From positions 1-37,217 of the forward strand of contig SVLM01000019.1 of the NCBI GenBank assembly GCA_015067945.1: DNA of 37,217 bases. The letters are read 5' to 3'. Position numbers and translations under genes: made by a program. The notes under the pieces were generated by a model. That model was not told the DNA's origin. It did not search any database and saw nothing but the letters and a program-made list of their open reading frames with translations. This document shows, in pieces, positions 1 to 7,940 of the stretch. The stretch is from Oscillospiraceae bacterium (GTDB lineage: Bacteria > Bacillota > Clostridia > Oscillospirales > Oscillospiraceae). Each line of letters opens with the position of its first letter. Within the stretch, counting starts at the first letter, position 1.

Positions 1-1
1 A

Positions 2-985
2 AAGGCGATGGGCTTACTTACCGGACAGGATCTGCGGTTCGATGAGTGGGGGGACAGATGGTACGAAAACCACAAGGACAACATCACAGCCACGACCCAG
101 GAGGGCTACAAGTATACCCTCCGAATTTTGAAAGACCATTTTGGTCGGCGAAAGCTGTCGGAGATCAAAGCCATGGACATCGAACAGTTTCTCAAGAAGC
201 TGCGCAGGGAAGGGAAATCGGATTCGACTCTGGCGCAATGCCGGGGTATGCTGTATCAGATCTTCAACAAGGCCGCTGCCAACGACATCATTCTGAAGAA
301 TCCGGTGGCTTATGCCGATAAGATGCGAAAGCAGCCCAAGAAGCGCAAGGAGGCCTACACAGCGGACGAAGTTCGTGTTCTGCTCCGCGACCTGCCGGAA
401 AACAAAATCGGCTGGTCGATCCGGCTGATGCTCTGTACGGGTATGCGGGGGCAGGAGCTGTTGGGATTGGAGCCCAGGCACATTGCGAAGGACGGCTCTT
501 CCATCAACATTGAGCAGGCTGTGGTTCGGATCAAGGGCAGTGTTGCTATCGGTGAGCCGAAATCTCAGGACAGCTATCGAACCATTCCTGTGCCTGACAA
601 TGTGCAGTATTGCGCAAAGTTGTTGCGGGAAAACGGGGACAAGTTTATTTGGGAATCGCCCAAGAAGCCCGGCTCGCCCTGCAACCCATCCTACTTTTCC
701 AAGCTCTTTAAGGAAGCGATTGGGACGGTGGAGGGTGTCCGCGTACTGACGCCACATTCCTGCCGTCATACCTTCATTTCGCAAATGCAGGCCCTGGGTG
801 TCTCTATGGAGACGATTCAGAGCATTGCCGGCCATGCGGATATGGATATGACCAGACATTATCTCCATGTGGAAGAATCTGTCCGGAAAGATGCGGCAAG
901 AAGAATGAGCGAAGCTTTTTCGAAAAAAGGCAAGGGAACTTTCGGAAATATTTTGGACTATATGGACAGGGTAAAATCGTCCTGA
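2..985 (+). CDS. Tyrosine recombinase / integrase, 5' end cut by window edge
   Basis: Site-specific recombinase of the phage/ICE integrase family, which cuts and rejoins att sites. Counting from the ATG at 8, an N-terminal SAM-like core-binding domain covers about residues 10-105 and the catalytic domain about 115-300. The catalytic set is visible: R147 in CTGMRGQE, a lysine near 185, H250-x-x-R253 in HSCRHT, H276 in GHADMD and the nucleophile Y285 in RHYLHV. The ATG at 8 has no ribosome binding site and the frame stays open to the left edge. Relatives also carry an arm-binding domain before the core-binding domain, so the true start is probably outside the window. It runs toward tRNA-Ala, and short direct repeats follow its stop, as expected at the end of an integrated element. 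Confidence 0.93.
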   Translation, partial: KAMGLLTGQDLRFDEWGDRWYENHKDNITATTQEGYKYTLRILKDHFGRRKLSEIKAMDIEQFLKKLRREGKSDSTLAQCRGMLYQIFNKAAANDIILKNPVAYADKMRKQPKKRKEAYTADEVRVLLRDLPENKIGWSIRLMLCTGMRGQELLGLEPRHIAKDGSSINIEQAVVRIKGSVAIGEPKSQDSYRTIPVPDNVQYCAKLLRENGDKFIWESPKKPGSPCNPSYFSKLFKEAIGTVEGVRVLTPHSCRHTFISQMQALGVSMETIQSIAGHADMDMTRHYLHVEESVRKDAARRMSEAFSKKGKGTFGNILDYMDRVKSS

Positions 986-1034
986 TTCAAGATGGATTCA
1001 AGATAAAGTGTAGCGGGCTAATCGGGTGTAGCGG
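984..1034. repeat. Paired short direct repeats after the integrase
   Basis: GATTCAAGAT occurs at 984-993 and 995-1004, and GTGTAGCGG at 1008-1016 and 1026-1034. Short direct repeats beside an integrase gene are typical of arm-type integrase binding sites or element ends. The role is inferred from position only. Confidence 0.4.
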
Positions 1035-1085
1035 CCCGGTTTGGAAAAATGGCATTTGAGAGGTAAAACCACCATTTTGACAAAG

Positions 1086-1119
1086 AAAAAGTCCCGAAAT
1101 CTTACGATTTCGAGACTTT
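1086..1119 (-). terminator. Terminator of tRNA-Ala
   Basis: On the minus strand a stem of AGTC, one mismatch, then CGAAATC closes over the loop GTAA and is followed by a T run. It lies directly 3' of the tRNA. Confidence 0.8.
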
Positions 1120-1120
1120 T

Positions 1121-1196
<76 letters not shown>

Positions 1197-1228
1197 ATAT
1201 TCGGTTCGCTGTGCCGGACAGCTTTCGT

Positions 1229-1257
1229 ATTATAGCAACAGCAAACCGATTTGTCAA
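1229..1257 (-). promoter_or_regulatory. Sigma-A promoter of tRNA-Ala
   Basis: On the minus strand TTGACA (1252-1257), a 17-base spacer and TATAAT (1229-1234): a perfect consensus, about 33 bases before the tRNA 5' end. Confidence 0.88.
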
Positions 1258-1265
1258 TAGAAAAA

Positions 1266-1290
1266 ACGAAAAAATCTGATTTTTTTGGTA
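1266..1290 (-). terminator. Weak hairpin and T-tract after the antiporter
   Basis: On the minus strand AAAAAATC pairs with GATTTTTT, followed by CGTTTTTT. The stem is almost all A/T, so it is a plausible but weak terminator. Confidence 0.45.
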
Positions 1291-1295
1291 GCGGC

Positions 1296-2585
1296 TTAAT
1301 GCACGGAAACCGGCGGCTTGGGCTGGTTGTGGGTTCGTGCACTGGTACGGCCCTCGGGGTCGATTTCGCCGGCCTTGATAAGGGAACGCTTGGTCATGGT
1401 GGGGCCGACCAACTCGTATACCAGCACCGCGAACAGCACCACATTACGTACCACGGCACCATCGGGCAGGGAAGCAGCGGTCAGGGCCATGCCAAGTGCC
1501 ACACCGGCCTGAGGCAGCAGGGTGATGCCCAAATTGTCGGTGATGGTCTTGGAGCATTTTGTCAGACGACAACTGATGTTGGAACCGAAAATCTTGCCTG
1601 AGGACCGGGCGATGATATAAATCACACCCACGATCAGGGTGATGGGATTTGCCAAAATCTGCAGATCCAGCTCTGCACCGGAGATTACGAAGAACAGAAT
1701 GTTCAGCGGCACAGTCCACCGTTCCACGCGATCCATCAGCTCTTCGGATGTGGAGCAGATGTTGCAGAACATGGTGCCGGTCATCATGCACACCAGTAGC
1801 AGGGAGAACTTGCAGTGAACAGTTCCAATATGGAACTCCAGCATGGAAAGTCCCACGGTCAGCATTACAAAGGCCACGGAAACGGCCATGCGCTTACTCC
1901 GGGAGTGGAAAAACTTCTCCACATAATGCAGCAGAAAGCCCATCACAGCACCCATGCCCAGGGATAGCACGATTTCCAGAATCGGCTCAACCACCATACT
2001 CATCACACCGGCGTTGCCGCTGGAGATGGTGTTGGCGATGCCGAATGATACGGAAAACAACAGCAAACCCACCGCGTCGTCAATGGCGACCACCAGCATC
2101 AGCAGCCGGGTCAGCGGGCCGTCGGCTTTGTACTGGCGGACAACCATCAGGGTAGCTGCCGGTGCGGTGGCAGCAGCGATAGCACCCAGTACCAGGGCAG
2201 AGGGCAGGGACAGCATATTGGGGAACAGCAGATGCACGCCGATCAGAATCAGGTCCACAAGGACGGTAGTGATCACGGCTTGCAGAATGCCGATGGTAAT
2301 GGCTTTTTTGCCGAAGGTCTTCAGCTGGCTCATCCGGAACTCGTTACCCATGGCAAATGCGATAAAGCCCAAGGCCATTTGGGTCAAAATACTCATGCCT
2401 TCAACCTGATGCAGGGAATTAAAGCCCAGACCGGGGATTTGCAGAGCACCCAGCACATACGGGCCCATCAGCAGGCCGGCCACCAGGTAGGCGGTGACAG
2501 CGGGCAGGTTGAACAGTTTGGTTACACGTGACAGAAGCAATCCGCCAATCAGGGCAACAGCCAGGCAGATCAAATAAGTTTCCAC
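1296..2585 (-). CDS. Cation/proton antiporter, CPA2 (Kef/Nha-type) family
   Basis: Integral membrane antiporter of the Na_H_Exchanger family, exchanging Na+ or K+ for H+ across the cytoplasmic membrane. It is 429 residues and almost entirely hydrophobic, with about twelve predicted helices. The N-terminal LFNLPAVTAYLVAGLLMGP is the family's hallmark helix, and VVAIDDAVGLLLF carries the paired Asp residues of the transport site. The frame is open far upstream, but that extension is not membrane-like. I chose the GTG at 2585 because AAGAAGGCG sits 7 bases before it and the hallmark helix follows soon after. No TrkA-N/RCK domain is attached, so this is not a full KefB/C. The ion is inferred and not visible in the sequence. 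Confidence 0.88.
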   Translation of the reverse strand: METYLICLAVALIGGLLLSRVTKLFNLPAVTAYLVAGLLMGPYVLGALQIPGLGFNSLHQVEGMSILTQMALGFIAFAMGNEFRMSQLKTFGKKAITIGILQAVITTVLVDLILIGVHLLFPNMLSLPSALVLGAIAAATAPAATLMVVRQYKADGPLTRLLMLVVAIDDAVGLLLFSVSFGIANTISSGNAGVMSMVVEPILEIVLSLGMGAVMGFLLHYVEKFFHSRSKRMAVSVAFVMLTVGLSMLEFHIGTVHCKFSLLLVCMMTGTMFCNICSTSEELMDRVERWTVPLNILFFVISGAELDLQILANPITLIVGVIYIIARSSGKIFGSNISCRLTKCSKTITDNLGITLLPQAGVALGMALTAASLPDGAVVRNVVLFAVLVYELVGPTMTKRSLIKAGEIDPEGRTSARTHNQPKPPVSVH

Positions 2586-2633
2586 GAAAATACGCCTTCT
2601 TTTTATTGAAATAAAGGTTTTTAAACCTACCAA

Positions 2634-2662
2634 AGCATACCACCATCGCACCAACCTTTCAA
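2634..2662 (-). promoter_or_regulatory. Promoter of the antiporter gene
   Basis: On the minus strand TTGAAA, a 17-base spacer and TATGCT, about 50 bases before the GTG start. This supports the short start, because the longer reading frame would run through the promoter. Confidence 0.65.
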
Positions 2663-2774
2663 GCGCAATACTAACCAAAATTTGCGGCAAAATGCATAAG
2701 TTTTTTGAACAGAAATGCGTGTGCGACGAGGACGGACACTTGCAAACGACATGAGAATATGATATTGTTAACAT

Positions 2775-3602
2775 ATAGGGGAGGGCACTTCCGGCAATAT
2801 CGTGGTGCAGTACACTTACGATGCCTGGGGAAAACTTCTTTATGTGGGTGGCTCCAAGGCGAGCACCCTCGGTGTGATGAACCCCTTGACTTATCGTGGA
2901 TACGTGTACGACCGAGAAACCCAACTGTATTACTTACAGAGCCGTTATTACAACCCCGAGATCGGTCGGTTTATTAATGCAGACGACGTTGATCTTCTGG
3001 GTGCAAATGGTGATTTTGCTAGCCTGTACCTTTTCGCGTACTGCGGAAATAATCCTGTATCACGTGCAGACAGCAACGGTCATTTTTGGCATTTGGTTGT
3101 GGGTGGTGTTATTGGAGGTATCATTGGAGCTATATCTATTGCGGCAAGCGGAGGAGATATTGTTGATGTTCTAATTGGTGCCGCTGCCGGAGCTGCCGGG
3201 GGTGTACTAACGGCAAGCGGTGCTGGTGTTGTTGTACAGGCACTGGGAAGCACTGCGATATCCATGGCGTCTAACGCAGCATCACAGATAAATCATATTG
3301 TACAGGACGAAACCGGAGAAACAGAATTCGATGTAGGAGATATGCTTTTTGACGGAGCTATAGGGCTTGCTTGTGGTGCATGGGGTGGTAATGGTGCCAG
3401 CAATGGAAATTCCGGTGGCATCACGGCTGCAGGCAAACAACTCTTCAAGAGAGGCTTCTTTAATCCGCAAGCACGTGGCTACTATGCCAAAGTTGCCCAT
3501 AATATGGGTGGTGAATATGTATTTAATCCCCTGCTGCAATCCTTAGGTAAAAGTGCTGTTGGATCAACAATCGTAACTGGTAAAAATATACGGGTCAATT
3601 AG
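2775..3602 (+). pseudogene. 5'-truncated Rhs core with C-terminal tip (orphan polymorphic toxin module)
   Basis: Fragment of an Rhs/WapA-type toxin. The frame enters after a stop at 2769 with the Rhs-like words GTSGNIVVQYTYDAWGK. It continues through the Rhs-associated core signature (RGYVYDRETQLYYLQSRYYNPEIGRFINADD, then YCGNNPVSRADSNG, about 2898-3080). The core then gives way to a glycine/alanine-rich, membrane-prone stretch of about 120 residues and a short C-terminal tip ending GKNIRVN. The thousand or more residues of YD repeats and the signal peptide of a complete Rhs are missing, and there is no ribosome binding site, so it is probably not expressed alone. It looks like a displaced tip that can be swapped into a full Rhs gene elsewhere by recombination in the core. 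I recognise no toxin catalytic motif in the tip. A possible immunity gene follows 11 bases later. Confidence 0.8.
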
Positions 3603-3613
3603 AGGAGTATACA

Positions 3614-4018
3614 ATGCTTGCAAAAATTATATACTTTGATTGTGCTATGTTGATTTTGGATTTTGTTGCCATAAACAGTTTGAGAAAGTTTCTCTTAGAT
3701 TTCCTAAGAGTGAAGAAAAGCAGGAATTATGCCAACCAACTTTATGCAACTCAATCCCTACGTGATAAAATCATGCTCTCTTTTATCAAAGCACATCTTA
3801 AGAAGTATATCAAAGAGTTTGCCACTTTTCATAGGATGTATATGGTAGTAATATATACGCTCATTCCGCAGTATCTTGTTCTTATTGCGAGCAATTTTCT
3901 GCTAGGCATGAAAAGCATGTACGTCTTATACTTTTTCGCAGTTGTAAAGCTTGTAATTTGCTTTTTAGTCCGGATAAATGTTGATTCGAACAGAGTTTCC
4001 ATTTATAGGAAAAAGTAA
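3614..4018 (+). CDS. Small membrane protein, candidate immunity protein of the Rhs tip
   Basis: I do not recognise this family. It is 134 residues, with a hydrophobic N-terminal segment (about 4-20), a basic middle (LRVKKSRNYANQ and HLKKYIKEF) and two strong membrane helices (about 76-98 and 103-120), ending in a short basic tail. AGAGGAG stands 8 bases before the ATG, and the start lies 11 bases after the Rhs stop in the same direction. In Rhs/WapA loci the gene directly after a C-terminal tip normally encodes the cognate immunity protein, and membrane immunity proteins usually go with membrane-targeting toxins. The immunity role is inferred from position only. It is AT-richer than its neighbours, which suits a transferred module. 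Confidence 0.6.
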   Translation: MLAKIIYFDCAMLILDFVAINSLRKFLLDFLRVKKSRNYANQLYATQSLRDKIMLSFIKAHLKKYIKEFATFHRMYMVVIYTLIPQYLVLIASNFLLGMKSMYVLYFFAVVKLVICFLVRINVDSNRVSIYRKK

Positions 4019-4019
4019 A

Positions 4020-4252
4020 GCATGAATCATTCATGCAAGCATCGCCTTTTGGGGAAAAAGGCAGCTTATTGGGATAATCCCAAGTGCTTAAAGGTTTCAG
4101 GAATATTCCTGAAAAGTCTGTGTTTGGGTGACCAAACGCGATGCTTGCTGGCTGGTACATAGCAGTTTTATTTTCTTTTTCGGCAAGTAACCCACCGAAA
4201 AAACAAAGTCCCGGAGGGAATTGCCCCTCCGGGAACATAGCAGAATCCAGCC
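4020..4252. repeat. Hairpin-dense element between Rhs modules
   Basis: A 230-base non-coding stretch packed with perfect inverted repeats. GCATGAAT/ATTCATGC lies at 4020-4036. An 11-bp outer stem (4035-4045 with 4138-4148) encloses four hairpins: GCCTTTT/AAAAGGC (4044-4062), TTGGG/CCCAA (4069-4083), a 20-base perfect palindrome (4095-4114), and GTGTTTGG/CCAAACGC closed by a GTGA tetraloop (4120-4139). A second unit, bounded by GGCTGG and CCAGCC (4150-4252), holds TTTTTCGG/CCGAAAAA and TCCCGGAGGG/CCCTCCGGGA hairpins. It could be a MITE-like repeat or a structured RNA. The last hairpin, read on the minus strand, is followed by CTTTGTTTTTT and could also act as a terminator. Confidence 0.7.
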
Positions 4253-4345
4253 GAAACCCATCTGTACTACTTAGAGAGCCGTTATTACAACCCCACCATC
4301 GGCAGATTTATTAACGCCGATGCCCTCGTCGCCACCGGCACATTG
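4253..4345 (+). pseudogene. Second Rhs core remnant
   Basis: A 31-codon scrap reading ETHLYYLESRYYNPTIGRFINADALVATG, which matches the core signature of the Rhs fragment at about 2925-2985 with few changes. A stop (TAG, 4238-4240) lies just upstream, and the similarity dissolves after VATG into a sequence ending at the fliB terminator. It is a relic of another Rhs copy. Together with the first fragment it marks this as a recombination-scarred Rhs locus. Confidence 0.75.
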
Positions 4346-4367
4346 CGGAAACACGACTGTCAACGAA

Positions 4368-4392
4368 AACGCCCACCTTGTGTAAAGGTGGG
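4368..4392 (-). terminator. Terminator after the FliB-like gene
   Basis: GCCCACCTT/AAAGGTGGGC hairpin just beyond the stop, followed on the minus strand by GTTTTCG. Confidence 0.7.
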
Positions 4393-4398
4393 CTTTGC

Positions 4399-5397
4399 TT
4401 ATTTCTGCAAAAGGTACAGCAATTTATCGTCGGTAAAGACCGGGTTTTCGTAGGCCGCGTCCAGGAGGGCGTCGATGTTATCTGCATCATTTTCGATTTC
4501 CTTGGAGTAGGCCTGGGCTGTCTGCACCAGTTCGCCCCCCAGATTGCGGATTACCAGGCAGGAAATCACCGCCAGCTTCACCCGGCACACGAGATCATAG
4601 TCAGACAACGCCTGAAGCCAGTACCGCTGGACGAAATACCGGGCAAGGCTTCGAAATTCCTCGGCCCAGGGCAGGGGAGAACCGGGGGTTTTCAGCCGCT
4701 CGGCCCAACCCGGTGTCAGGATCTCCAGAGTTTCAAAAAAACCAAACATATCTATCCGGTCCGCCGGCTTTGCCATCTCTGATGCCTGCTCCAAAATCCA
4801 CTGTGGGTCAAATTCCGGCGGCTCGTCGCCGTCCAAAAGCTGCTGAGCCTGATAGCCATACACCAGCAGCAGAGCCAAGGCTTGATTGGGACTGCACGCC
4901 GGGTCAGACAGCAGGGAAAGGGCATATTCCCGGGTGGCTTTCAAAACAGCCATAGCTTCGCCATCGTAATCCGCCGGCTCACCGCCCTCGGCTTTGGTAA
5001 CGATTTGCTCGCCGGCGGTATCTGCCAAGATCAGCCGGGCGGCCTCCGGGCAGGAAAGTTCCAATCCCATTTCCACAAAATCGCCGTAATCGTGGGTCAG
5101 CCGGGGGAATTCCCGGCAGGTCTTGCACAGAGCTTCGTGGCCCAGCTCCGCCTGGATGCGGCACAACCCGTCCGGCCGCCACATGGGACAGCGGCGGTTT
5201 TCGATGGTCATGATGGTTTCTCCGTCTTCATCAACCAATACCTGCCGGAGTCGGTCACCCAAATCTCCGGAAAGATTCCGGTAAAAGGCTGCACTGGCAG
5301 AGTCAACCTGCACGCCCCATTCCTGGCAGCAGCTATCCGGGCAATCAGATGCTATGCAGCGAAAGGTATCAAAATATGTGGGTTTGTATACGTTCAT
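4399..5397 (-). CDS. Flagellin lysine-N-methylase-like protein (FliB family)
   Basis: 332 residues. The N-terminus carries the cysteine pattern of the FliB family: FRCIASDCPDSCCQEWGVQVD (residues about 12-32), then RRCPMWRPDGLCRIQAELGHEALCKTCREFPR (about 68-99), likely a metal or Fe-S site. Named members N-methylate surface lysines of flagellin, but most Firmicute homologues occur without flagellar genes and their substrates are unknown. No flagellar gene is visible here. The frame is open seven codons further upstream, but AGGAG 6 bases before the ATG at 5397 decides the start. It lies 48 bases downstream of the DivIVA-like gene on the same strand, separated by a terminator-like hairpin, so some read-through expression is possible. 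Confidence 0.85.
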   Translation of the reverse strand: MNVYKPTYFDTFRCIASDCPDSCCQEWGVQVDSASAAFYRNLSGDLGDRLRQVLVDEDGETIMTIENRRCPMWRPDGLCRIQAELGHEALCKTCREFPRLTHDYGDFVEMGLELSCPEAARLILADTAGEQIVTKAEGGEPADYDGEAMAVLKATREYALSLLSDPACSPNQALALLLVYGYQAQQLLDGDEPPEFDPQWILEQASEMAKPADRIDMFGFFETLEILTPGWAERLKTPGSPLPWAEEFRSLARYFVQRYWLQALSDYDLVCRVKLAVISCLVIRNLGGELVQTAQAYSKEIENDADNIDALLDAAYENPVFTDDKLLYLLQK

Positions 5398-5418
5398 ACG
5401 GTACTCCTGAAAGAACAA

Positions 5419-5443
5419 GGCACGTTTTGCAACGTGCCTTGCT
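5419..5443 (-). terminator. Hairpin between the DivIVA-like and FliB-like genes
   Basis: AAGGCACGTT pairs with AACGTGCCTT, followed on the minus strand by GTTCTTTC. A probable terminator or attenuator of the DivIVA-like gene. Confidence 0.7.
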
Positions 5444-5445
5444 GA

Positions 5446-6012
5446 TTATTCCTCGCCCTCGGGACGAATTGTGTACATCGTAGCGGCGGCACCGGCCAGA
5501 GCGGCCTTACTGCCCTCCACAGCGGCCTGAAGCTCCGCCATCTGCATATTGACCCGTTCGGACAGTTGCTTGAACTGAATCGCAGCACCGTCCACCTGAG
5601 AGGTAGCCTCTGCCAAAGTGGCAGTAGCCTGCCGGTAGATCTGCTCGGAACGCTCCTTGGCGGCACGCTCCATCCGCTCGGCACGGCGGTAAGCCTCCAG
5701 CTCGGCCTCGGCAATGGTACGCTCAGCTGCCTCCTGAGTGGCGGCAGCGGCAGAGGACTGTGCCTCCTCCAGCTCTGCACAGCGGGCCTTCAGCTGGGCA
5801 CATTCCGCCTCCAGCCGGGCAACGGTCTCCTTCAGATCCTCTGCGGGGACCATATCCTTGGTGGCATTCAGCTCATCCAAAAGAGCCTGCTTTTCAGCGT
5901 TCAGCTGGTTGACCTGATCGTTGTGACGGTTGTTGATGTAGGCGATATAGCGGACCACATCTTCCCGGTTAAAGCCGTGGAAAGCACTGCGGAAATTGTG
6001 AACTTCAGCCAT
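5446..6012 (-). CDS. DivIVA-like coiled-coil protein
   Basis: 188 residues. The first 40 (AEVHNFRSAFHGFNREDVVRYIAYIN) resemble the DivIVA/GpsB N-terminal lipid-binding motif, in which an aromatic-glycine turn is followed by a short acidic helix. The rest is a long Ala/Glu/Arg-rich coiled coil (about residues 45-175) with an unstructured tail. DivIVA-family proteins assemble at curved membrane or the septum and recruit partners. This one is shorter than DivIVA proper, and its partners are unknown. The start at 6012 follows AAGGAGGA with 7 bases between, and the longer upstream frame is rejected because it crosses the promoter. It is monocistronic, or leads a short unit with the FliB-like gene. 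Confidence 0.7.
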   Translation of the reverse strand: MAEVHNFRSAFHGFNREDVVRYIAYINNRHNDQVNQLNAEKQALLDELNATKDMVPAEDLKETVARLEAECAQLKARCAELEEAQSSAAAATQEAAERTIAEAELEAYRRAERMERAAKERSEQIYRQATATLAEATSQVDGAAIQFKQLSERVNMQMAELQAAVEGSKAALAGAAATMYTIRPEGEE

Positions 6013-6052
6013 TTTGGAATCCTCCTTGGGATTGAATTGTGTATTTTCTCGG

Positions 6053-6081
6053 ATTATAGCATATTTTTCTCTGAAAAACAA
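6053..6081 (-). promoter_or_regulatory. Promoter of the DivIVA-like gene
   Basis: On the minus strand TTGTTT, a 17-base spacer and TATAAT, about 40 bases before the start codon. Confidence 0.7.
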
Positions 6082-6168
6082 CTACTTTTCTGCAAAGCTG
6101 CCAAAAGGAATTTTTCAAAATGACACATTTTTCGACACCGGCACATAATCTGCTGTGGGAGGTGAGAA

Positions 6169-6567
6169 ATGATGTGTTGTAACTGCAGATACAATTGTAC
6201 CCTTTTGGCACTAATCGCCGGGGTCATTGCCGGTGTGGCGGCAGCTTTCCTGCTGATTACCGGCGGCTTGACCGTAACGCCCGTGTTCCTGGCTGTGGCA
6301 TTCGCTGTGGCAGTGGTTTATCTGGGCGTTTTGGTAGCTACGGTGTCGGTACGCAGGGTGGCTGCGAGCTGTCTGTGCAGAACGCTGCGGGTGGTGCTTG
6401 CCGGTATTTTGGGTACGGCGGCGGCATCTGTGATCCTGCTGCTGACCGGCGTGGTGGCGACTTCTGTGCTCAGTGCCATACTGGTGGGACTGTTGGCGTT
6501 CTTCTTCGTGCTGATGATCGTCGGCAGTGCCTGCTACGTCCGCTGTCTGGCGGATTGTGAGGACTAA
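6169..6567 (+). CDS. Small four-helix membrane protein, unknown function
   Basis: 132 residues that I do not recognise as a named family. A cysteine-rich start (MMCCNCRYNC) leads into four predicted membrane helices (about 12-32, 37-58, 70-92 and 95-117), and the protein ends CYVRCLADCED. Cysteines at both ends suggest a metal or disulfide link between the termini, but that is speculation. GGGAGGTG lies 5 bases before the first of two ATG codons, and a strong bidirectional terminator follows. It runs divergently from the DivIVA-like gene, with about 155 bases between. Confidence 0.75.
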   Translation: MMCCNCRYNCTLLALIAGVIAGVAAAFLLITGGLTVTPVFLAVAFAVAVVYLGVLVATVSVRRVAASCLCRTLRVVLAGILGTAAASVILLLTGVVATSVLSAILVGLLAFFFVLMIVGSACYVRCLADCED

Positions 6568-6576
6568 CTAAAGAAA

Positions 6577-6606
6577 GGGCAGAGGGTTACCTCTGCCCAA
6601 TTTTAT
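6577..6606. terminator. Bidirectional terminator
   Basis: GGGCAGAGG/CCTCTGCCC with loop GTTA. The plus side is followed by AATTTTATTTC and the minus side by TTTCTTT, so it serves both the small membrane protein and the MFS gene. Confidence 0.85.
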
Positions 6607-7772
6607 TTCAAGGGAATTTTCCGGTTCAACGCTTCGGTCATCAGCAGCATGCCTAATGTGAAGATCCCCAGATACAGCGGATACAGACCAATGGATATAT
6701 ATTGAGCGATCAGGCCGAACAGCGGCGGCATCAGGGTGCTGCCGGTGTAGGCACTGGCCATTTGGATGCCCACCAGACTTTGGGAATGTTCCTTGCCGAA
6801 ATTCACCGGGGTGGAATGGATAATGCAGGGATACACCGGGGCACAGCCCAGGCCGATGATCACCAGACCTACCAGGCAGGGTAGGGTGGTGCCCAGGGGC
6901 AGTGCCACCAAAATAACGCCCGCAGCCATGACCAAAATGCCGGTGCGGATCATAATCCGGTCACCGAATTTGTCCGCCACAAAGCCGTTGAGAATCCGCC
7001 CTGCGGTAATGCCCAAATAGAACAGAGCCGCAAACCGGGCGGCGGTTTCCGCGTCCACGCCCCGGTAGCCGACCAGATAGCTGGTGGCCCAAAGTCCGGC
7101 GGTGGACTCCAATGCACAGTAGCAGAAAAAGGCGATCAGCACATTGGGAGCACCCTTGAGCCGCAGGGCTTGGGGGACGGACAGAACAGAGGGTGTGACT
7201 TCCTCGGTTTGAGCATTGCCTGTGGCTGCCCGTTTCCATAGGGGCAGGGTGGCGAAAAGCACGGCTGTCAGTGCGATCTGAATCAAGGACACGCTGCGAT
7301 AGCCCATTTCCCAACCCAAATTCCGGGTCAGGCAAAAACTCATGATGTAGGGACTGATGGTCACACCTACGCCCCAAAAGGCGTGGAGCCAGCTCATGTG
7401 CCGGGAGGAGAAATGCAGGGCAACATAGTTGTTCAGAGCCGCGTCAATGGCACCGGCACCCAAGCCATAGGGGACAGCCAGCAGGCAGAGCATCCAAAAC
7501 TCTGTGGACAGGGAGAAACCCATCAAACCGGCTGCGGTGAGTGCTACGCTGATGGCGGTAACCAAGCCCGTACCCAGCTTGCGGATCACCCGATCTGCGA
7601 AAAGACTGGACACAATGGTGCAGGCTGCGATGATCATGGTGATAATGCCGGCGTAGGACAGAGGGACGCCCAGCTGCCCCTGCATGATGGGCCATGCAGA
7701 ACCCAGCAAAGAGTCCGGAAGTCCCAGACTGATAAAAGCAATGTAAATAATGGCAAGCAAAAGGGAAACCAT
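6603..7772 (-). CDS. MFS transporter
   Basis: 389 residues with about twelve hydrophobic helices arranged in two halves, typical of the major facilitator superfamily. The first helix reads LLLAIIYIAFISLGLPDSLLGSAWP, as in the FucP/sugar and YfkF-like drug branches. A basic loop after helix 2 (DRVIRKLG) matches the MFS A-motif position, and an equivalent sequence (DKFGDRIMIR) recurs in the second half. The substrate cannot be read from the sequence. The start at 7772 follows CGGAGGC by 8 bases, whereas the longer upstream frame runs through the promoter. It is a single-gene unit. Confidence 0.87.
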   Translation of the reverse strand: MVSLLLAIIYIAFISLGLPDSLLGSAWPIMQGQLGVPLSYAGIITMIIAACTIVSSLFADRVIRKLGTGLVTAISVALTAAGLMGFSLSTEFWMLCLLAVPYGLGAGAIDAALNNYVALHFSSRHMSWLHAFWGVGVTISPYIMSFCLTRNLGWEMGYRSVSLIQIALTAVLFATLPLWKRAATGNAQTEEVTPSVLSVPQALRLKGAPNVLIAFFCYCALESTAGLWATSYLVGYRGVDAETAARFAALFYLGITAGRILNGFVADKFGDRIMIRTGILVMAAGVILVALPLGTTLPCLVGLVIIGLGCAPVYPCIIHSTPVNFGKEHSQSLVGIQMASAYTGSTLMPPLFGLIAQYISIGLYPLYLGIFTLGMLLMTEALNRKIPLK

Positions 7773-7805
7773 AGATGTGCCTCCGAAAATGTAAATCTGA
7801 GTTGG

Positions 7806-7833
7806 ATTATAGCATAAATCGCCGGGAAAGCAA
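7806..7833 (-). promoter_or_regulatory. Promoter of the MFS gene
   Basis: On the minus strand TTGCTT, a 16-base spacer and TATAAT, about 35 bases before the start. Confidence 0.7.
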
Positions 7834-7842
7834 GCTGAAAGT

Positions 7843-7874
7843 AAAACATCCAACCGCATTTACGGTTGGATGTT
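7843..7874 (-). terminator. Terminator of the TIR-LRR gene
   Basis: AACATCCAACCG/CGGTTGGATGTT 12-bp stem, followed on the minus strand by TTACTTTC. Confidence 0.75.
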
Positions 7875-7940
7875 CCAAGATACAATTTGTTTTTCGTATA
7901 GCACAGAAAATGTGGTGCTGCGGTTTGCGGTTGTTTTGCA

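Noticed and set aside
2586..2924. N-terminal extension of the antiporter reading frame
   Set aside because: It runs through the promoter, is not membrane-like, and a GTG with a good ribosome site lies downstream.
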